A DNA stretch of 64,000 nt from Rhodococcus marinonascens NBRC 14363. GTDB taxonomy: Bacteria; Actinomycetota; Actinomycetes; Mycobacteriales; Mycobacteriaceae. This document shows, one piece after another, positions 52,679 to 62,806 of this stretch (the stretch's first letter is position 1; each line of letters opens with the position of its first letter). Location: the NCBI RefSeq assembly GCF_001894885.1, contig NZ_BCXB01000024.1, forward strand, positions 20,612 through 84,611, written 5' to 3'. Under the pieces are notes generated by a model, which had not been told where the DNA came from, made no database searches, and worked only from the letters and a program-made list of their open reading frames with translations. The position numbers and the translations under genes are program-made.

Positions 52679-53694
52679 ACGAAGTGGCGAAGGTCATTCC
52701 GATACACGGAGTGACAGGCACCCGTGGGGCCGGAGCCAGACGGTCGAGGAGTGAGCAGGGCGAGAGTCGGCATCCGTCCGGCAAACCCCGTTCCGCCGTG
52801 ATCACCGCACCTGAGTTCGCCTCGGAGACTTCGGCGGTGGAGACTGCCCGGAATGCTCTGGCCGAGCAGATCGTCAATACCGCAGAGTTTCTTCGGCGCC
52901 GTCTGTCGGGCGACTATCACGTCGACGACTTCGGGTACGACCCGCACTTCACCGAGAATGTGTGGCTCCCCGCGCTCAGGCCGTTGTTCGACAAGTGGTT
53001 CCGTGTCGAGGTCAGCGGACTCGAGAACATTCCGTCGACCGGTGGCGCGCTGGTGGTCGCGAACCATGCCGGCGTCTTTCCCATCGACGGATTGATGACC
53101 TCCGTCGCAGTCCATGATCATCACCCCGCCCATCGGCCGCTGCGAATGCTGGCCGCCGACATGGCGTTCGAGATGCCGGTGGTTGGCGATATCGTCCGCA
53201 AGGCGGGGCACACGCTCGCCTGCAACCCGGACGCCGTGCGACTTCTGGGCGACGGCGAGGCTGTGGCCGTGTTCCCGGAGGGGTTCAAGGGCATCGGCAA
53301 ACCGTTCAGTGAGCGCTACAAATTGCAGAGGTTCGGCCGTGGTGGCTTCGTGTCGGCCGCCATGCGGACGGGGGCACCCATCATTCCGTGCTCGATAGTC
53401 GGTTCCGAGGAGATCTATCCGAAGATCGGCGAACTCGGGATGCTTGCCCGACTCCTGAACCTGCCGTACTTCCCGGTGACACCGCTATTTCCGCACTTCG
53501 GACTGCTCGGCCTCGTTCCGCTGCCGTCGAAGTGGTATATCGAGTTCGGTAAGCCCATTGTCACCGAGGGTTACGACGCGTCGGCAGCAGACGATCCGAT
53601 GGAACTGTTCGAGGTCACCGACCACGTCCGGGAGACCATCCAGCAAACTCTGTACCGGCTTCTCGCAAAACGACGGAACGCATTCCTGGGCTGA
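52675..53694 (+). CDS. Lysophospholipid acyltransferase-family protein (Rv0502-like)
   Basis: A 339-residue PlsC-type acyltransferase acting at the membrane interface. Motif I is VVANHAGVFPIDG (H-x5-D, spacing NHxxxxxD as in some paralogues), motif III is FPEGFKGIGKPFSERY, and motif IV is PIIPCSIVGSEE. N-terminal 75 residues are polar. The start GTG 52675 overlaps the epimerase stop; GTG 52684 is an alternative. Substrate (lipid or glycolipid acyl transfer) unknown. Confidence 0.85.
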   Translation: MNEVAKVIPIHGVTGTRGAGARRSRSEQGESRHPSGKPRSAVITAPEFASETSAVETARNALAEQIVNTAEFLRRRLSGDYHVDDFGYDPHFTENVWLPALRPLFDKWFRVEVSGLENIPSTGGALVVANHAGVFPIDGLMTSVAVHDHHPAHRPLRMLAADMAFEMPVVGDIVRKAGHTLACNPDAVRLLGDGEAVAVFPEGFKGIGKPFSERYKLQRFGRGGFVSAAMRTGAPIIPCSIVGSEEIYPKIGELGMLARLLNLPYFPVTPLFPHFGLLGLVPLPSKWYIEFGKPIVTEGYDASAADDPMELFEVTDHVRETIQQTLYRLLAKRRNAFLG

Positions 53695-53709
53695 ACCGAC
53701 TTCCGCGGC

Positions 53710-54693
53710 TCAGACCGCGTGCTCGCGGCGGCGCGCGACGACCGCCGCGAGCGCCCCGCCGACGGCACCGAGGAGCAACGCCGTCGGTACACCGATCTTC
53801 GCCGCCTTGCGTCCGGTCCTGAAGTCACGGATCTCCCAGCCCCGATTCTTGGCAAGTTCACGGAGATCGGTGTCGGGATTGATCGCGACGGCGGTGCCGA
53901 CGAGCGACAGCATCGGCACGTCGTTGTGACTGTCGGAATACGCGGTGCAACGTCTGAGATCGAGGCCCTCGCGGACTGCCAGGGCGCGCACGGCATGGGC
54001 CTTTCCGAGTCCGTGGAGGATGTCGCCAACCAGACGTCCGGTGAATCGTCCGTCCATGCTCTCGGCCACCGTGCCGAGGGCGCCTGTCAGACCGAGTCGC
54101 TGCGCGATGACCTGAGCGAGTTCCACGGGGGTCGCGGTGACGAGCCATACTTGCTGCCCGGCGTCGAGATGCATCTGGGCGAGCGCGCGGGTGCCAGGCC
54201 AGATCTTGTCGGCGACTACTTCGTCGTAAATCTCTTCGCCGAGACGGGCGAGTTCGGCGGTCGAGCGTCCGGCTACGAACGAGAGAGCCTTCTCACGACC
54301 GGAGGCAACGTCTTCGCTGCTCTCCTTGCCGGTCACTCGGAACTTGACCTGCTTCCACGCGAAATCCACGAGATCCGACGACTTGAGGTATTTGCGGGCC
54401 GCCAGCCCGCGGGCGAAGTGGATGATCGACGCGCCCTGGACCATCGTGTTGTCGACGTCGAAGAACGCCGCAGCGGTCAGGTCGAGCGGAATGTCGTGCT
54501 CCTCGACCTCGACTTGGCTACCGGACGCCACGCGCGCGAGGGCGGCATTCGCGCTCGCCTCGCCTGCGACATTTGCGCGTACCTCGGCCTCGCTGGGTCC
54601 CAGCGGATTCCTGAACTGACGTCGGCCCGGGAGGATGATCCCCGCCAGACCTGAGCCGAATCCGGTGCCGTTCGGCAGTGATCGCGCAGGCAC
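53710..54693 (-). CDS. HAD-IB family hydrolase (SerB1-like, Rv0505c)
   Basis: A 327-residue phosphatase of the HAD IB group. Motif 1 is [16 protein letters not shown] with the nucleophilic Asp, motif 2 is VTATP, and motif 4 is [13 protein letters not shown]; the Lys is within the IIRCR-like AHAVRALAV region. One or two hydrophobic helices near the C-terminus ([18 protein letters not shown]) suggest membrane attachment. GTG 54693 is preceded by GGGAGGTACGA, better than the upstream start at 54744. Phosphoserine-like or lipid phosphate substrates are both known in the family. Confidence 0.85.
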   Translation of the reverse strand: MPARSLPNGTGFGSGLAGIILPGRRQFRNPLGPSEAEVRANVAGEASANAALARVASGSQVEVEEHDIPLDLTAAAFFDVDNTMVQGASIIHFARGLAARKYLKSSDLVDFAWKQVKFRVTGKESSEDVASGREKALSFVAGRSTAELARLGEEIYDEVVADKIWPGTRALAQMHLDAGQQVWLVTATPVELAQVIAQRLGLTGALGTVAESMDGRFTGRLVGDILHGLGKAHAVRALAVREGLDLRRCTAYSDSHNDVPMLSLVGTAVAINPDTDLRELAKNRGWEIRDFRTGRKAAKIGVPTALLLGAVGGALAAVVARRREHAV

Positions 54694-54874
54694 TCGTACC
54701 TCCCGTATTGCAGCATCGTCTGAGGAGCAGCCTATCCCGCGCATTGGAGACTGGGCGGTTGGATGGCGGCGCGGGGCAGAAGTCTGTGACGTTCATCTCC
54801 GGTCCGACTGGCGTCGCGCGCCCCCGAAGCGGCACAGTGGCTCTACCGGAGGCGTCGAAAGGGAGTGGCGGGGC

Positions 54875-55135
54875 ATGAACGATGTCGGGCATGAAGTGAC
54901 GCTACTCACGCGGGCGGGATGCGGTGCGTGCGCGCCGGCTCGAGAGCGGCTAGTGGCTCTGTGCGAGGAGTTCGGGCTGGAACTGACGTGCATAGACGTC
55001 GATGAAGCGGCGACCGAGGATCCGGAATTGCGCGCCGAGTTCGGCGACCGATTGCCGGTAGTTCTACTCGACGGACGTGAGCACAGTTACTGGGAAGTCG
55101 ACGAAGAGCGCCTCAGGACAGACTTACGCAAGTAA
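54875..55135 (+). CDS. Glutaredoxin-like protein (Rv0508-like)
   Basis: An 86-residue thioredoxin-fold protein starting MNDVGHEVTLLTRAGCGACA with the redox motif CGAC (residues 16-19) and VVLLDGREHSYWEVDE at the end. Probably a thiol reductase using mycothiol or thioredoxin. GGGAGTGGCGGGG precedes ATG 54875. Located before rex, as in M. tuberculosis. Confidence 0.85.
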   Translation: MNDVGHEVTLLTRAGCGACAPARERLVALCEEFGLELTCIDVDEAATEDPELRAEFGDRLPVVLLDGREHSYWEVDEERLRTDLRK

Positions 55136-55204
55136 GCCGACCCTAAAGAAAGCATTCTGTGATGCTATGCAGGTAGAACCGCATGTGGCGCAGTCGCAGC
55201 GACT

Positions 55205-55222
55205 TTGTGCAGGGGTTCACAA
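55205..55222. promoter_or_regulatory. Rex operator
   Basis: TTGTGCAGGGGTTCACAA differs from the Rex consensus TTGTGAA-N4-TTCACAA only at position 6. It lies 81 bp before the rex start. In Streptomyces and relatives Rex represses its own operon including hemA/hemC, so autoregulation under NADH control is expected. Confidence 0.75.
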
Positions 55223-55302
55223 GCAGTTACCGTGGTGTGAACAATTCCCCGGAGCATCGTGAAGAACGGCATCGAACGCCGGTCGGACGAGGAGCCAACG
55301 AC

Positions 55303-56145
55303 GTGACCGAAACGCACCAGACTCATGGGTCTGTGGCCCTTGACGTGACGGGCGTGGTCGAACCGGCTTCCGTCCCTTCTGTCTCCGACGGGTCTTCCCT
55401 CCCTGAATTGCGGGATATCCCCCAGGCTACGGTGACTCGCCTCGCGACGTACCTGCGGGTCCTCGGAGTACTCGCGGATCGTGACACGACCACCGTGTCG
55501 AGCGAGGAACTCGCCGCTGCCTCGGGTGTGGGATCCGCCAAGCTGCGGAAGGACCTTTCTTTCCTGGGTCCGAATGGCATCCGCGGCGTCGGCTATGACG
55601 TGACTCGACTGCGCGCCCGCATCGAGTGTGCACTGGGTCTGGACCGCGGGCATCAAGTCGTCCTTGTCGGCGTCGGAAACCTCGGCCAGGCGCTCGCTTG
55701 CTACCCAGGTTTCGGCCGTCGTGGGTTCTCCATGGTCGGCCTCTTCGACAGTGACTCCGAGAGGGTCGGTGTGGCGGTCGGAGACCTCGAGGTGCGGCAC
55801 GTCGACGAACTCGAGCAGGCATGCCCCGAACTCGGAGCCACTCTCGGCGTGATCTCGACGCCGGACGAAGCGGTCCAGGATGTGGCCGATCGTCTCGTTC
55901 GTGCCGGCTTGCGCTGCATTCTCAGCTTCTCCCCGACCTTGCTCGATGTTCCCGATCACGTAGAGACGCGCCACGTCGACCTTGCCGTCGAAATGCAGGT
56001 TCTCTCGTTCAACAGCGCACGCAACATCGAAGCCGGGTCCATCACCCAGAACCGGGAGTCGGTTGCGGCGGCACCCAGTGCCCGTATCGGGCATTCCGCT
56101 CTCTCGTCCACTTCACCAAGGAACGGATCAGTGATCGCGCCGTGA
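55303..56145 (+). CDS. rex: Redox-sensing transcriptional repressor Rex
   Basis: Senses the NADH/NAD ratio and represses respiratory and heme genes. The 280-residue protein has a winged helix (about residues 34-85: [35 protein letters not shown]) and a Rossmann NADH domain with [18 protein letters not shown] and [18 protein letters not shown]. The frame extends upstream, but GTG 55303 has GAGGAG and gives MTETHQTHG. hemA overlaps the stop by 4 bp, so rex is the first gene of the tetrapyrrole operon. Confidence 0.95.
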   Translation: MTETHQTHGSVALDVTGVVEPASVPSVSDGSSLPELRDIPQATVTRLATYLRVLGVLADRDTTTVSSEELAAASGVGSAKLRKDLSFLGPNGIRGVGYDVTRLRARIECALGLDRGHQVVLVGVGNLGQALACYPGFGRRGFSMVGLFDSDSERVGVAVGDLEVRHVDELEQACPELGATLGVISTPDEAVQDVADRLVRAGLRCILSFSPTLLDVPDHVETRHVDLAVEMQVLSFNSARNIEAGSITQNRESVAAAPSARIGHSALSSTSPRNGSVIAP

Positions 56146-57626
56146 GTGTTCTGCTTGTCGGGATCTCGCACAGGACGGCCCCGGTGCCGGTTCTCGAGAG
56201 GGTCGCTGTCACCGACACCGATCGACCGAAGTTGATCGACAAGCTTCTGGCGTCGTCGCACATCTCGGAGGCAATGATCGTGTCCACCTGCAACCGGGTG
56301 GAGATCTACGCTGTCGTCGATGCGTTTCACGGTGCGCTGACCGAGGTTGGCGAACTGCTCGTGGACCACTCCGGTCTGGATCTCGCCGATCTACACCGGC
56401 ACGCCTACGTTCGCTACAGTGAGGCGGCGGCCGAGCACCTGTTCGCGGTGGCCAGCGGCCTTGATTCGATGGTGATCGGCGAGCAGCAGATCCTGGGCCA
56501 GATCAGGACCGCCTACGCGGCCGCCGACGCGCAGCAGGCCGCGGGTCGCACGCTCCACGAACTCTCCCAGCAGGCTCTGCGCGTCGGCAAGCGGGTGCAC
56601 TCGGAGACGGGCATCGATTCCGCCGGTGCGTCCGTCGTATCGGTGGCACTGGACCGGGCGGCCGGAATTGCCGGAAGTGGGGGATTGGTCGGACGTACCG
56701 CCGTTGTGGTCGGCGCCGGGTCGATGGGCGGTCTCGCGGTCGCTCACCTCACGCGCGCGGGTATCGATCGCATCACCATCATCAACCGCACCAGGGAGCG
56801 CGCGGAGCACTTGGCCGACACTGCCCGGTCCCACGGTGTCGAGTCTGTGGCTCTCGAGCTGAGCGAACTCCCCACCGCAATGGCGCAGGCCGACGTTCTG
56901 GTGACCTGTACAGGTGCGGTCGGGGCCGTCGTCACGCTCGCGGACACCCACCGTGCGCTGGCACAACCCGGCCGTGACCCGGAACGCACTCTGGTGATCT
57001 GCGATCTCGGGTTGCCACGAGACGTGGAGTCCGCGGTGTCAGGTCTGCCTGGAGTCGCTGTGCTCGACATGGAGTCGCTGCAACGCGATCCGGCGGCGGG
57101 TGCGGCCGCATCCGAGGCCGACGCCGCCCGGCGCATCGTCGCGAACGAGCTCGGCAACTACCTCGCCGGGCAGCGACTGGCTGAGATCACACCGACCGTC
57201 ACGGCGCTGCGCCAGCGCGCTGCGGACGTGGTCGAGGCTGAACTCATGCGCCTGGACTCCCGTCTGCCCGGGCTCGACGATCCCCAGCGCGAGGAGGTCG
57301 CCCGCACCGTACGGCGGGTGGTCGACAAACTGCTCCACGCACCCACGGTTCGAATCAAGCAACTCGCTTCCGCGCCCGGGGGCGATTCCTACGCCGCCGC
57401 TCTGCGGGAACTGTTCGAGCTCAGCCCCGGAACCGTCGAGGCCGTCGCGAAGCCCACCGATCTCGGCGCCACCGACCTGGTAGGTCTCGGCGCCACCGAC
57501 CTGGTAGGTCTCGGCACCACCGACCTGGCAGCTTTCGACATCGTTGACGGATTCATCGCCGGCCAGGATCCGCGCCTGCGACACTTCGTCGCGGAAGACG
57601 ACCACGGGAAGGAATCGCAGGCATGA
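56142..57626 (+). CDS. hemA: Glutamyl-tRNA reductase
   Basis: First committed step of C5 heme synthesis: reduces Glu-tRNA to glutamate-1-semialdehyde. The 494-residue protein has the catalytic Cys in [14 protein letters not shown] (about residue 50), [16 protein letters not shown], the cofactor motif [16 protein letters not shown] and VNELGNYL-like dimerization helix. The C-terminus carries a tandem octapeptide GATDLVGL, from 24-bp repeats. GTG 56142 overlaps rex. The next gene overlaps by 4 bp. Confidence 0.96.
   Translation: MSVLLVGISHRTAPVPVLERVAVTDTDRPKLIDKLLASSHISEAMIVSTCNRVEIYAVVDAFHGALTEVGELLVDHSGLDLADLHRHAYVRYSEAAAEHLFAVASGLDSMVIGEQQILGQIRTAYAAADAQQAAGRTLHELSQQALRVGKRVHSETGIDSAGASVVSVALDRAAGIAGSGGLVGRTAVVVGAGSMGGLAVAHLTRAGIDRITIINRTRERAEHLADTARSHGVESVALELSELPTAMAQADVLVTCTGAVGAVVTLADTHRALAQPGRDPERTLVICDLGLPRDVESAVSGLPGVAVLDMESLQRDPAAGAAASEADAARRIVANELGNYLAGQRLAEITPTVTALRQRAADVVEAELMRLDSRLPGLDDPQREEVARTVRRVVDKLLHAPTVRIKQLASAPGGDSYAAALRELFELSPGTVEAVAKPTDLGATDLVGLGATDLVGLGTTDLAAFDIVDGFIAGQDPRLRHFVAEDDHGKESQA
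57462..57533 (+). repeat. 24-bp tandem repeat in hemA
   Basis: Two exact 24-bp units (57462-57485, 57486-57509) and a third diverged copy encode GATDLVGL repeats near the hemA C-terminus. The frame is kept, so copy number can vary without disabling the protein. Confidence 0.85.
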
Positions 57627-58588
57627 ACACCGTCGGCACCCGCACCCTGCGGATCGGGACCAGGGGGAGCGAGCTCGCCACCACCCAGGCCGGCAGCGTC
57701 CGTGACGCACTGATCTCGGGCGGGCACGCCGCCGAACTCGTAATCATCGCGACCAAGGGCGATCAGTCCATGGAATCGGTGGAGAAGATCGGGGTCGGCG
57801 TCTTCACCGCCGAACTGCGCGAAGCCCTCGCTGACGGCCGGGTCGACGTGGCGGTGCACTCCTACAAGGACCTTCCTACCGCCCGTGACGAGCGATTCAC
57901 CATCGCCGCAATTCCGCCGCGGGAGGATTCACGCGACGCACTCGTGGCACGGGACGGATTGGTCCTCGGCGAATTGCCCGTCGGTTCCAAGGTCGGCACC
58001 TCGGCCCCGCGGCGCACCTCCCAACTCCGGGCACTCGGCCTCGGCCTCGACATCCGCCCCCTGCGCGGCAACCTGCAGCGTCGGCTCGGCAAGGTCGAGT
58101 CCGGCGAACTCGACGCGGTCGTGCTGGCGCGGGCCGGGTTGGCGAGGATCGGACGCCTGGACCTGATCACCGAGTCGATCGAGCCCGTCCAGATGCTGCC
58201 CGCACCCGCGCAGGGTGCGCTGGCCGTCGAGTGTCTGGCGGAGGATCAGGTGTTGGTCGCGATTCTTGCAGAGCTCGACGACCTGCGCAGTCGCGCGGCC
58301 GTCACGGCGGAACGCGCACTGCTCGCCGAGCTCGAGGCCGGCTGCACCGCACCCGTCGGAGCCATTGCCGAGGTCGTCGAATCACTCGACGACGACGGCA
58401 GGATCTTCGACGAACTGTCCGTCCGAGGTTGCGCGGCAGCCATCGACGGTTCCGACGTCATACGCACGGGGGCCGTGGGCTCCCCGGACAACGCCGAAGA
58501 ACTCGGCCGCTCCGTCGCGAGGGAGCTCCTCGAACTCGGCGCGCGGGATCTGATGAATGTCACCGAGCCCGGTGATGCTGATGTTTGA
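57623..58588 (+). CDS. hemC: Porphobilinogen deaminase (hydroxymethylbilane synthase)
   Basis: Condenses four porphobilinogens to hydroxymethylbilane. A 321-residue protein with [44 protein letters not shown] and the dipyrromethane-cofactor Cys in [14 protein letters not shown]. Complete. ATG 57623 overlaps the hemA stop by 4 bp (ATGA). The next gene hemD starts 75 bp later. Confidence 0.97.
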   Translation: MNTVGTRTLRIGTRGSELATTQAGSVRDALISGGHAAELVIIATKGDQSMESVEKIGVGVFTAELREALADGRVDVAVHSYKDLPTARDERFTIAAIPPREDSRDALVARDGLVLGELPVGSKVGTSAPRRTSQLRALGLGLDIRPLRGNLQRRLGKVESGELDAVVLARAGLARIGRLDLITESIEPVQMLPAPAQGALAVECLAEDQVLVAILAELDDLRSRAAVTAERALLAELEAGCTAPVGAIAEVVESLDDDGRIFDELSVRGCAAAIDGSDVIRTGAVGSPDNAEELGRSVARELLELGARDLMNVTEPGDADV

Positions 58589-58663
58589 TGTGCGAAGGCC
58601 GACTGATCGGCCAATCCGCTTCCCGTACCCATCTCGACATATGATCGCACTGGAGAATTACCG

Positions 58664-60229
58664 ATGAGCCGAGTCCGTAAGAACACCCCCGGGCGAATCC
58701 TGTTCGTGGGATCGGGACCGGGGGATCCGGCGTTGCTCACTGTCCGTGCGCGGGACGTTCTCGCCGCGGCGACGCTGGCGTTCACCGACCCCGACGTCGA
58801 CAGGGGCGTCACGGTTCTGGTGGGCGCCGACCTCGGCGTCGACGCCGAGACTGGTGAGCCGCACGCCGAGGTCCGACCCGCGCTGGGCGAGCCCGCAGAA
58901 GTCGCGAAGACCCTCGTTCACGAGGCCAGGAACGGCCACGACGTGGTGCGCCTGGTGTCCGGTGACCCGCTGACCACCGATTCCGTGATCGCCGAGGTCA
59001 CCGCCGTCGCCCGGACCCAGGTGCAGTTCGAGGTCCTGCCCGGCCTGCCGTCCGCCTCGGCGGTGCCCTCCTACGCCGGTATGGCGCTGGGCTCCGGGCA
59101 CACGGAGGCCGACGTACGCGGTGAGGTCGACTGGGCCGCCCTCGCGTCCGCACCCGGACCCCTCGTCCTGCACGCCACATCGGGGCACCTCGCCGAGACC
59201 GCGAGCGCTCTCGTCGAGCACGGCTTGGCCCCGCAGACACCGGCCGCCATCACGGTCCGTGGCACCACCCGGCAGCAGCGCACTGTAGAGGCCACCCTCG
59301 CGACACTGAACGAGGCCGGTTCCGAACTCGTCGGTTCGCTGGTCGTCACGGTCGGCAAGGTCGTCGCCCAGCGCAACAAGATGTCGTGGTGGGAGTCGCG
59401 AGCACTGTACGGCTGGAAGGTTCTGGTGCCGCGCACCAAAGACCAGGCCGGCGATATGAGCGACCGCCTGGTCACGCACGGCGCCATTCCGATGGAGGTG
59501 CCTACCATCGCCGTCGAGCCGCCGCGAAGCCCGGCCCAGATGGAGCGCTCAGTGAAGGGCCTCGTCGACGGTCGTTACCAGTGGGTCGTCTTCACCTCCA
59601 CCAACGCGGTGCGGGCCGTGTGGGAGAAGTTCGAGGAGTTCGGACTCGACGCCCGGGCGTTCTCCGGCGTCAAGATCGCCTGTATCGGCGAGGCCACCGC
59701 GGCCAAGGTACGCTCATTCGGAATCAACCCTGAACTCGTACCGACCGGTGAGCAGTCGAGCGAAGGTCTGCTCGCCGAGTTCGCCCCGTACGACGACGTG
59801 TTCGACCCGGTCAACCGGGTCCTGCTGCCGCGCGCCGACATCGCCACCGAGACGCTGGCCGAGGGTCTGCGTGAACGCGGCTGGGAGATCGACGACGTCA
59901 CCGCATATCGCACCGTCCGGGCTGCGCCGCCGGCGGCCGAGATCCGCGAGATGATCAAGACCGGTGGATTCGACGCCGTCTGCTTCACCTCGTCCTCGAC
60001 GGTGCGCAACCTGGTCGGCATCGCCGGAAAGCCGCATGCGCGCACCCTCGTCGCTTGCATTGGTCCCAAGACTGCCGAGACGGCCATCGAATTCGGGTTG
60101 CGCGTAGACGTGCGACCGGAGACCGCTCAGGTGGGCCCGCTGGTGGAGGCGCTCGCCGAGCACGCTGCGCGCCTACGCGCCGAAGGTGCTCTGCCACCGC
60201 CTCGCAAGAAGTCCCGCGCGAGGCGATAG
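58664..60229 (+). CDS. hemD: Fused uroporphyrin-III methyltransferase-like/uroporphyrinogen-III synthase
   Basis: A 521-residue fusion as in mycobacterial HemD (Rv0511, formerly cysG). The N-terminal SUMT-like domain (about 10-245) has FVGSGPGDPALLTVRA and VVRLVSGDPLTTDSV; the latter block is degenerate compared with active SUMT (usually GDPFVFGRG), so methylation is unproved. The C-terminal U3S domain (about 265-500) has VLVPRTKDQAGDMSDRL, VFTSTNAVRAVWEKF and VCFTSSSTVRNLVGIAG. It cyclises hydroxymethylbilane to uroporphyrinogen III. Confidence 0.93.
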   Translation: MSRVRKNTPGRILFVGSGPGDPALLTVRARDVLAAATLAFTDPDVDRGVTVLVGADLGVDAETGEPHAEVRPALGEPAEVAKTLVHEARNGHDVVRLVSGDPLTTDSVIAEVTAVARTQVQFEVLPGLPSASAVPSYAGMALGSGHTEADVRGEVDWAALASAPGPLVLHATSGHLAETASALVEHGLAPQTPAAITVRGTTRQQRTVEATLATLNEAGSELVGSLVVTVGKVVAQRNKMSWWESRALYGWKVLVPRTKDQAGDMSDRLVTHGAIPMEVPTIAVEPPRSPAQMERSVKGLVDGRYQWVVFTSTNAVRAVWEKFEEFGLDARAFSGVKIACIGEATAAKVRSFGINPELVPTGEQSSEGLLAEFAPYDDVFDPVNRVLLPRADIATETLAEGLRERGWEIDDVTAYRTVRAAPPAAEIREMIKTGGFDAVCFTSSSTVRNLVGIAGKPHARTLVACIGPKTAETAIEFGLRVDVRPETAQVGPLVEALAEHAARLRAEGALPPPRKKSRARR

Positions 60230-60259
60230 GCGTCACGCGACCCGGAGGAGGACAAGTTC

Positions 60260-61234
60260 GTGTTTCCGTCTCAAAGACCGCGACGGCTTCGCCGGACGCC
60301 GGCGTTGCGTCGGCTCGTGGCCGAATCTTCGCTCGAGCCACGGCACCTCGTGCTGCCGATGTTCGTCGCGGACGGCATCGAAGCCCCCCGGGAGATCTCG
60401 TCGATGCCTGGAGTGTTCCAGCACACCCCGGACTCGCTGCGGCGCGCGGCTACGCAGGCAGTCGAGGCGGGCGTCGGTGGAATCATGCTCTTCGGGGTAC
60501 CCCGCCCCGAGGACAAGGACGCCGACGGCTCGGGGGCATCCGATCCGGGCGGCATTCTGAACCGCGGACTGCGTTGGCTTGCAGATGAAGTCGGTGGCGC
60601 AACGGTGATCATGGCCGATACCTGTCTGGACGAATTCACCGACCACGGTCACTGCGGGGTCATCGGCGACGACGATGATGTCGACAATGACCTCACGCTG
60701 CAGCGCTACGTGGACATGGCGGTGGCGCAGGCCGACTCGGGCGCGCACCTGCTTGGCCCGAGCGGAATGATGGACGGTCAGGTAGCCGCCATCCGGAAGG
60801 CTCTGGACGGCGCGGGCCATACGGATGTCGGCCAACTGGCCTACTCGGCGAAGTACGCCTCGGCGTTCTACGGCCCGTTCCGAGAGGCCGTCGGATCCTC
60901 GTTGCAGGGAGATCGCCGAACGTACCAACAGGATTCGGCGAATCGTCGCGAATCGCTGCGTGAGGTGGACCTCGATATCGAGGAGGGTGCCGACCTCGTC
61001 ATGGTCAAACCGGCGATGTCGTACCTGGACATCCTGCGCGAGACGGCCGACCGCTCGCCGGTGCCCGTAGCGGCGTATCAGATTTCGGGCGAGTACTCGA
61101 TGATCACGGCCGCCGCGCAGAACGGCTGGATCGACCGGGACGCCGCGATCCTCGAGTCACTCACGAGCATCCGCCGCGCGGGCGCCGACATCGTGCTGAC
61201 CTACTGGGCCACCGAAGCGGCGGGTTGGTTATGA
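60260..61234 (+). CDS. hemB: Delta-aminolevulinic acid dehydratase
   Basis: Joins two ALA molecules to porphobilinogen. A 324-residue barrel with Schiff-base lysines in [14 protein letters not shown] and [11 protein letters not shown]. The metal region reads [16 protein letters not shown]: two of the three zinc-site cysteines and an Asp at the other position, the mixed type found in mycobacteria, so metal preference (Mg/Zn) is not obvious. GTG 60260 follows GGAGGAGGAC. Follows hemD within the operon. Confidence 0.97.
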   Translation: MFPSQRPRRLRRTPALRRLVAESSLEPRHLVLPMFVADGIEAPREISSMPGVFQHTPDSLRRAATQAVEAGVGGIMLFGVPRPEDKDADGSGASDPGGILNRGLRWLADEVGGATVIMADTCLDEFTDHGHCGVIGDDDDVDNDLTLQRYVDMAVAQADSGAHLLGPSGMMDGQVAAIRKALDGAGHTDVGQLAYSAKYASAFYGPFREAVGSSLQGDRRTYQQDSANRRESLREVDLDIEEGADLVMVKPAMSYLDILRETADRSPVPVAAYQISGEYSMITAAAQNGWIDRDAAILESLTSIRRAGADIVLTYWATEAAGWL

Positions 61235-61286
61235 TCGCCGCCGCCGCCGGTAGGGCGTCGGCGCGGCGCCGGTTACGGTAGCTGTC

Positions 61287-61877
61287 ATGACCGAGCAGTG
61301 GCCACAGACTCCGCCGCACCAGCAGGGCCCGTCTCCGCACAATCTCCCGTACCCACCCCCGATTCCTGAGCCGAAGCCCGAACGTCCGGTTCCGGTCGAT
61401 GTGGGCACCGCAGCCCAGTTGCTGTGGGTCGTGGCGGGCCTCGGTCTGATTCAGGCGCTGGTGGCGATGACCGCCATACTGGGGGAGAAGTCGACGTTCG
61501 CCGACCAGCTGCTGAACGAACCGGCCATCACGTCGAGTGAGATCGACCTGAGCCGTGACACCGCCGAGAATCTGCTCTTCGTGGCTATCGGATTCCTCGG
61601 ACTCTTCATCCTGATGTTCACCGCTCTGTTCTTGCTTATCGTGTATTTCATGCGGAAAGGTCGCAACTGGGCCAGAAAGCTGCTGACGATCGGGTGCGCG
61701 ACGATCGTGGCCTTGACCGTCATGGCGGTGTCCACGACCGAATCAGGCGGCGGTGCAGAACTTGCCCTCGGCGGCGTGCAGATCCTTCAGGCAGTGGTGG
61801 CAGTCGGCGCTGTAGTGCTGATGCATCGCAAGGATTCGGCCGCGTACTTCTTACGGCTACCTCCCTCCACCGAGTAG
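61287..61877 (+). CDS. Proline-rich four-helix membrane protein
   Basis: A 196-residue protein. The first 38 residues are Pro/Gln rich (SPHNLPYPPPIPEPKPERPV), then four predicted helices (about 44-66, 93-118, 128-146, 158-175). The final loop is MHRKDSAAYFLRLPPSTE. It sits after hemB in the place of small conserved membrane proteins. I do not recognise a named family; many actinobacteria have proline-headed four-helix proteins of unknown role. Confidence 0.7.
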   Translation: MTEQWPQTPPHQQGPSPHNLPYPPPIPEPKPERPVPVDVGTAAQLLWVVAGLGLIQALVAMTAILGEKSTFADQLLNEPAITSSEIDLSRDTAENLLFVAIGFLGLFILMFTALFLLIVYFMRKGRNWARKLLTIGCATIVALTVMAVSTTESGGGAELALGGVQILQAVVAVGAVVLMHRKDSAAYFLRLPPSTE

Positions 61878-61912
61878 TCCCGACATGACCCACCACGAGA
61901 GTTGGTTCGCCC

Positions 61913-62392
61913 GTGCCTGAGGCGGTGTTGTTCAGTGAGCCCGGTGCCCGTTGGCGGATGGTGGCGTTCGGCCCAGTGTTCTGCCTGATCGCGTTGGTCG
62001 TCGAACTGCTGACCGGGCCGGTGGTGCACTGGTTCGCGCTGCCGCTGTTCGCGGTGTTGCTCAGTGGATTCATCTACGTCCAGATGGTGGCGGCACGCAG
62101 GCACGCGAGTGTCGAACTCACCTCCTCGTCGCTGCGGCAGGGCACCGAGGACCTTCCGATCGCCGAGATCGTGAAGATCATGCCTCCCGCCGACCCCGAG
62201 GCGCGCGTTCAGCAACCGTGGGAGACGGCCCGGACTCTGGGCGAGTTGTCGGACGTGCCGCGCCGACGGTCGGGGATCGGGTTGCGCCTGAGCAACGGTG
62301 CTCTGGTCCAGGCCTGGGCGAAGGACGACGAGGGCCTGCGCGAGCAACTCGAATCATTGCTCGCAAAATCGACGGGAGGGTCGGTGGAGTGA
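61913..62392 (+). CDS. DUF3093-type membrane protein
   Basis: A 159-residue protein with two adjacent helices (about residues 17-35 and 40-58) then a soluble domain (RRHASVELTSSSLRQGTEDL, IGLRLSNGALVQAWAKDDEG). The layout matches DUF3093-like actinobacterial proteins. GTG 61913. Its stop overlaps the next gene (GTGA), so the two are coupled. Function unknown. Confidence 0.65.
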   Translation: MPEAVLFSEPGARWRMVAFGPVFCLIALVVELLTGPVVHWFALPLFAVLLSGFIYVQMVAARRHASVELTSSSLRQGTEDLPIAEIVKIMPPADPEARVQQPWETARTLGELSDVPRRRSGIGLRLSNGALVQAWAKDDEGLREQLESLLAKSTGGSVE

Positions 62393-62754
62393 ATCGACGG
62401 GTAGTGACGGTCGCATTCGAGTGGATCGGGGCGGTGACCGGACTCGCCCTGGCGGTGTGGTGCTGGAACCTCGCACAGACCACCTCCGAGTTCGGTCCCA
62501 TGGCGCCCGGCGAACCCTCCTACGAAGGAACCGAGTATTCGGGTGCGTGGATCGCGCTCGCCGCCGGACTCGTCACTTTGGCGGGCCTGCTGGCGATTGA
62601 TTCCGTGCGCCGGATCCGACCCGGCCCGGAGGGCGAACCCGCCGGGCCGGCGCCCTTGCTGGAAGAGTTGGCGGACGAGCCCCCCTCACCGGAAGTTCTG
62701 GGTGCCCCGGACGGCGTCGGTCCCGCGGCCGTCGATCATCGCGGAGCCGAGTAG
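62389..62754 (+). CDS. Small two-helix membrane protein
   Basis: A 121-residue protein beginning MNRRVVTVAFEWIGAVTGLA, with two membrane helices (about residues 6-26 and 48-68), an extracellular-type acidic loop between them and a Pro/Glu/Ala tail. GTG 62389 overlaps the preceding stop by 4 bp. I do not recognise the family. The IS element begins 53 bp downstream. Confidence 0.62.
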   Translation: MNRRVVTVAFEWIGAVTGLALAVWCWNLAQTTSEFGPMAPGEPSYEGTEYSGAWIALAAGLVTLAGLLAIDSVRRIRPGPEGEPAGPAPLLEELADEPPSPEVLGAPDGVGPAAVDHRGAE

Positions 62755-62806
62755 CGCTTCGGAACCCCCCAACCAGGGGTCAAGTTTTCCAACGTGGGGG
62801 TGTAGG

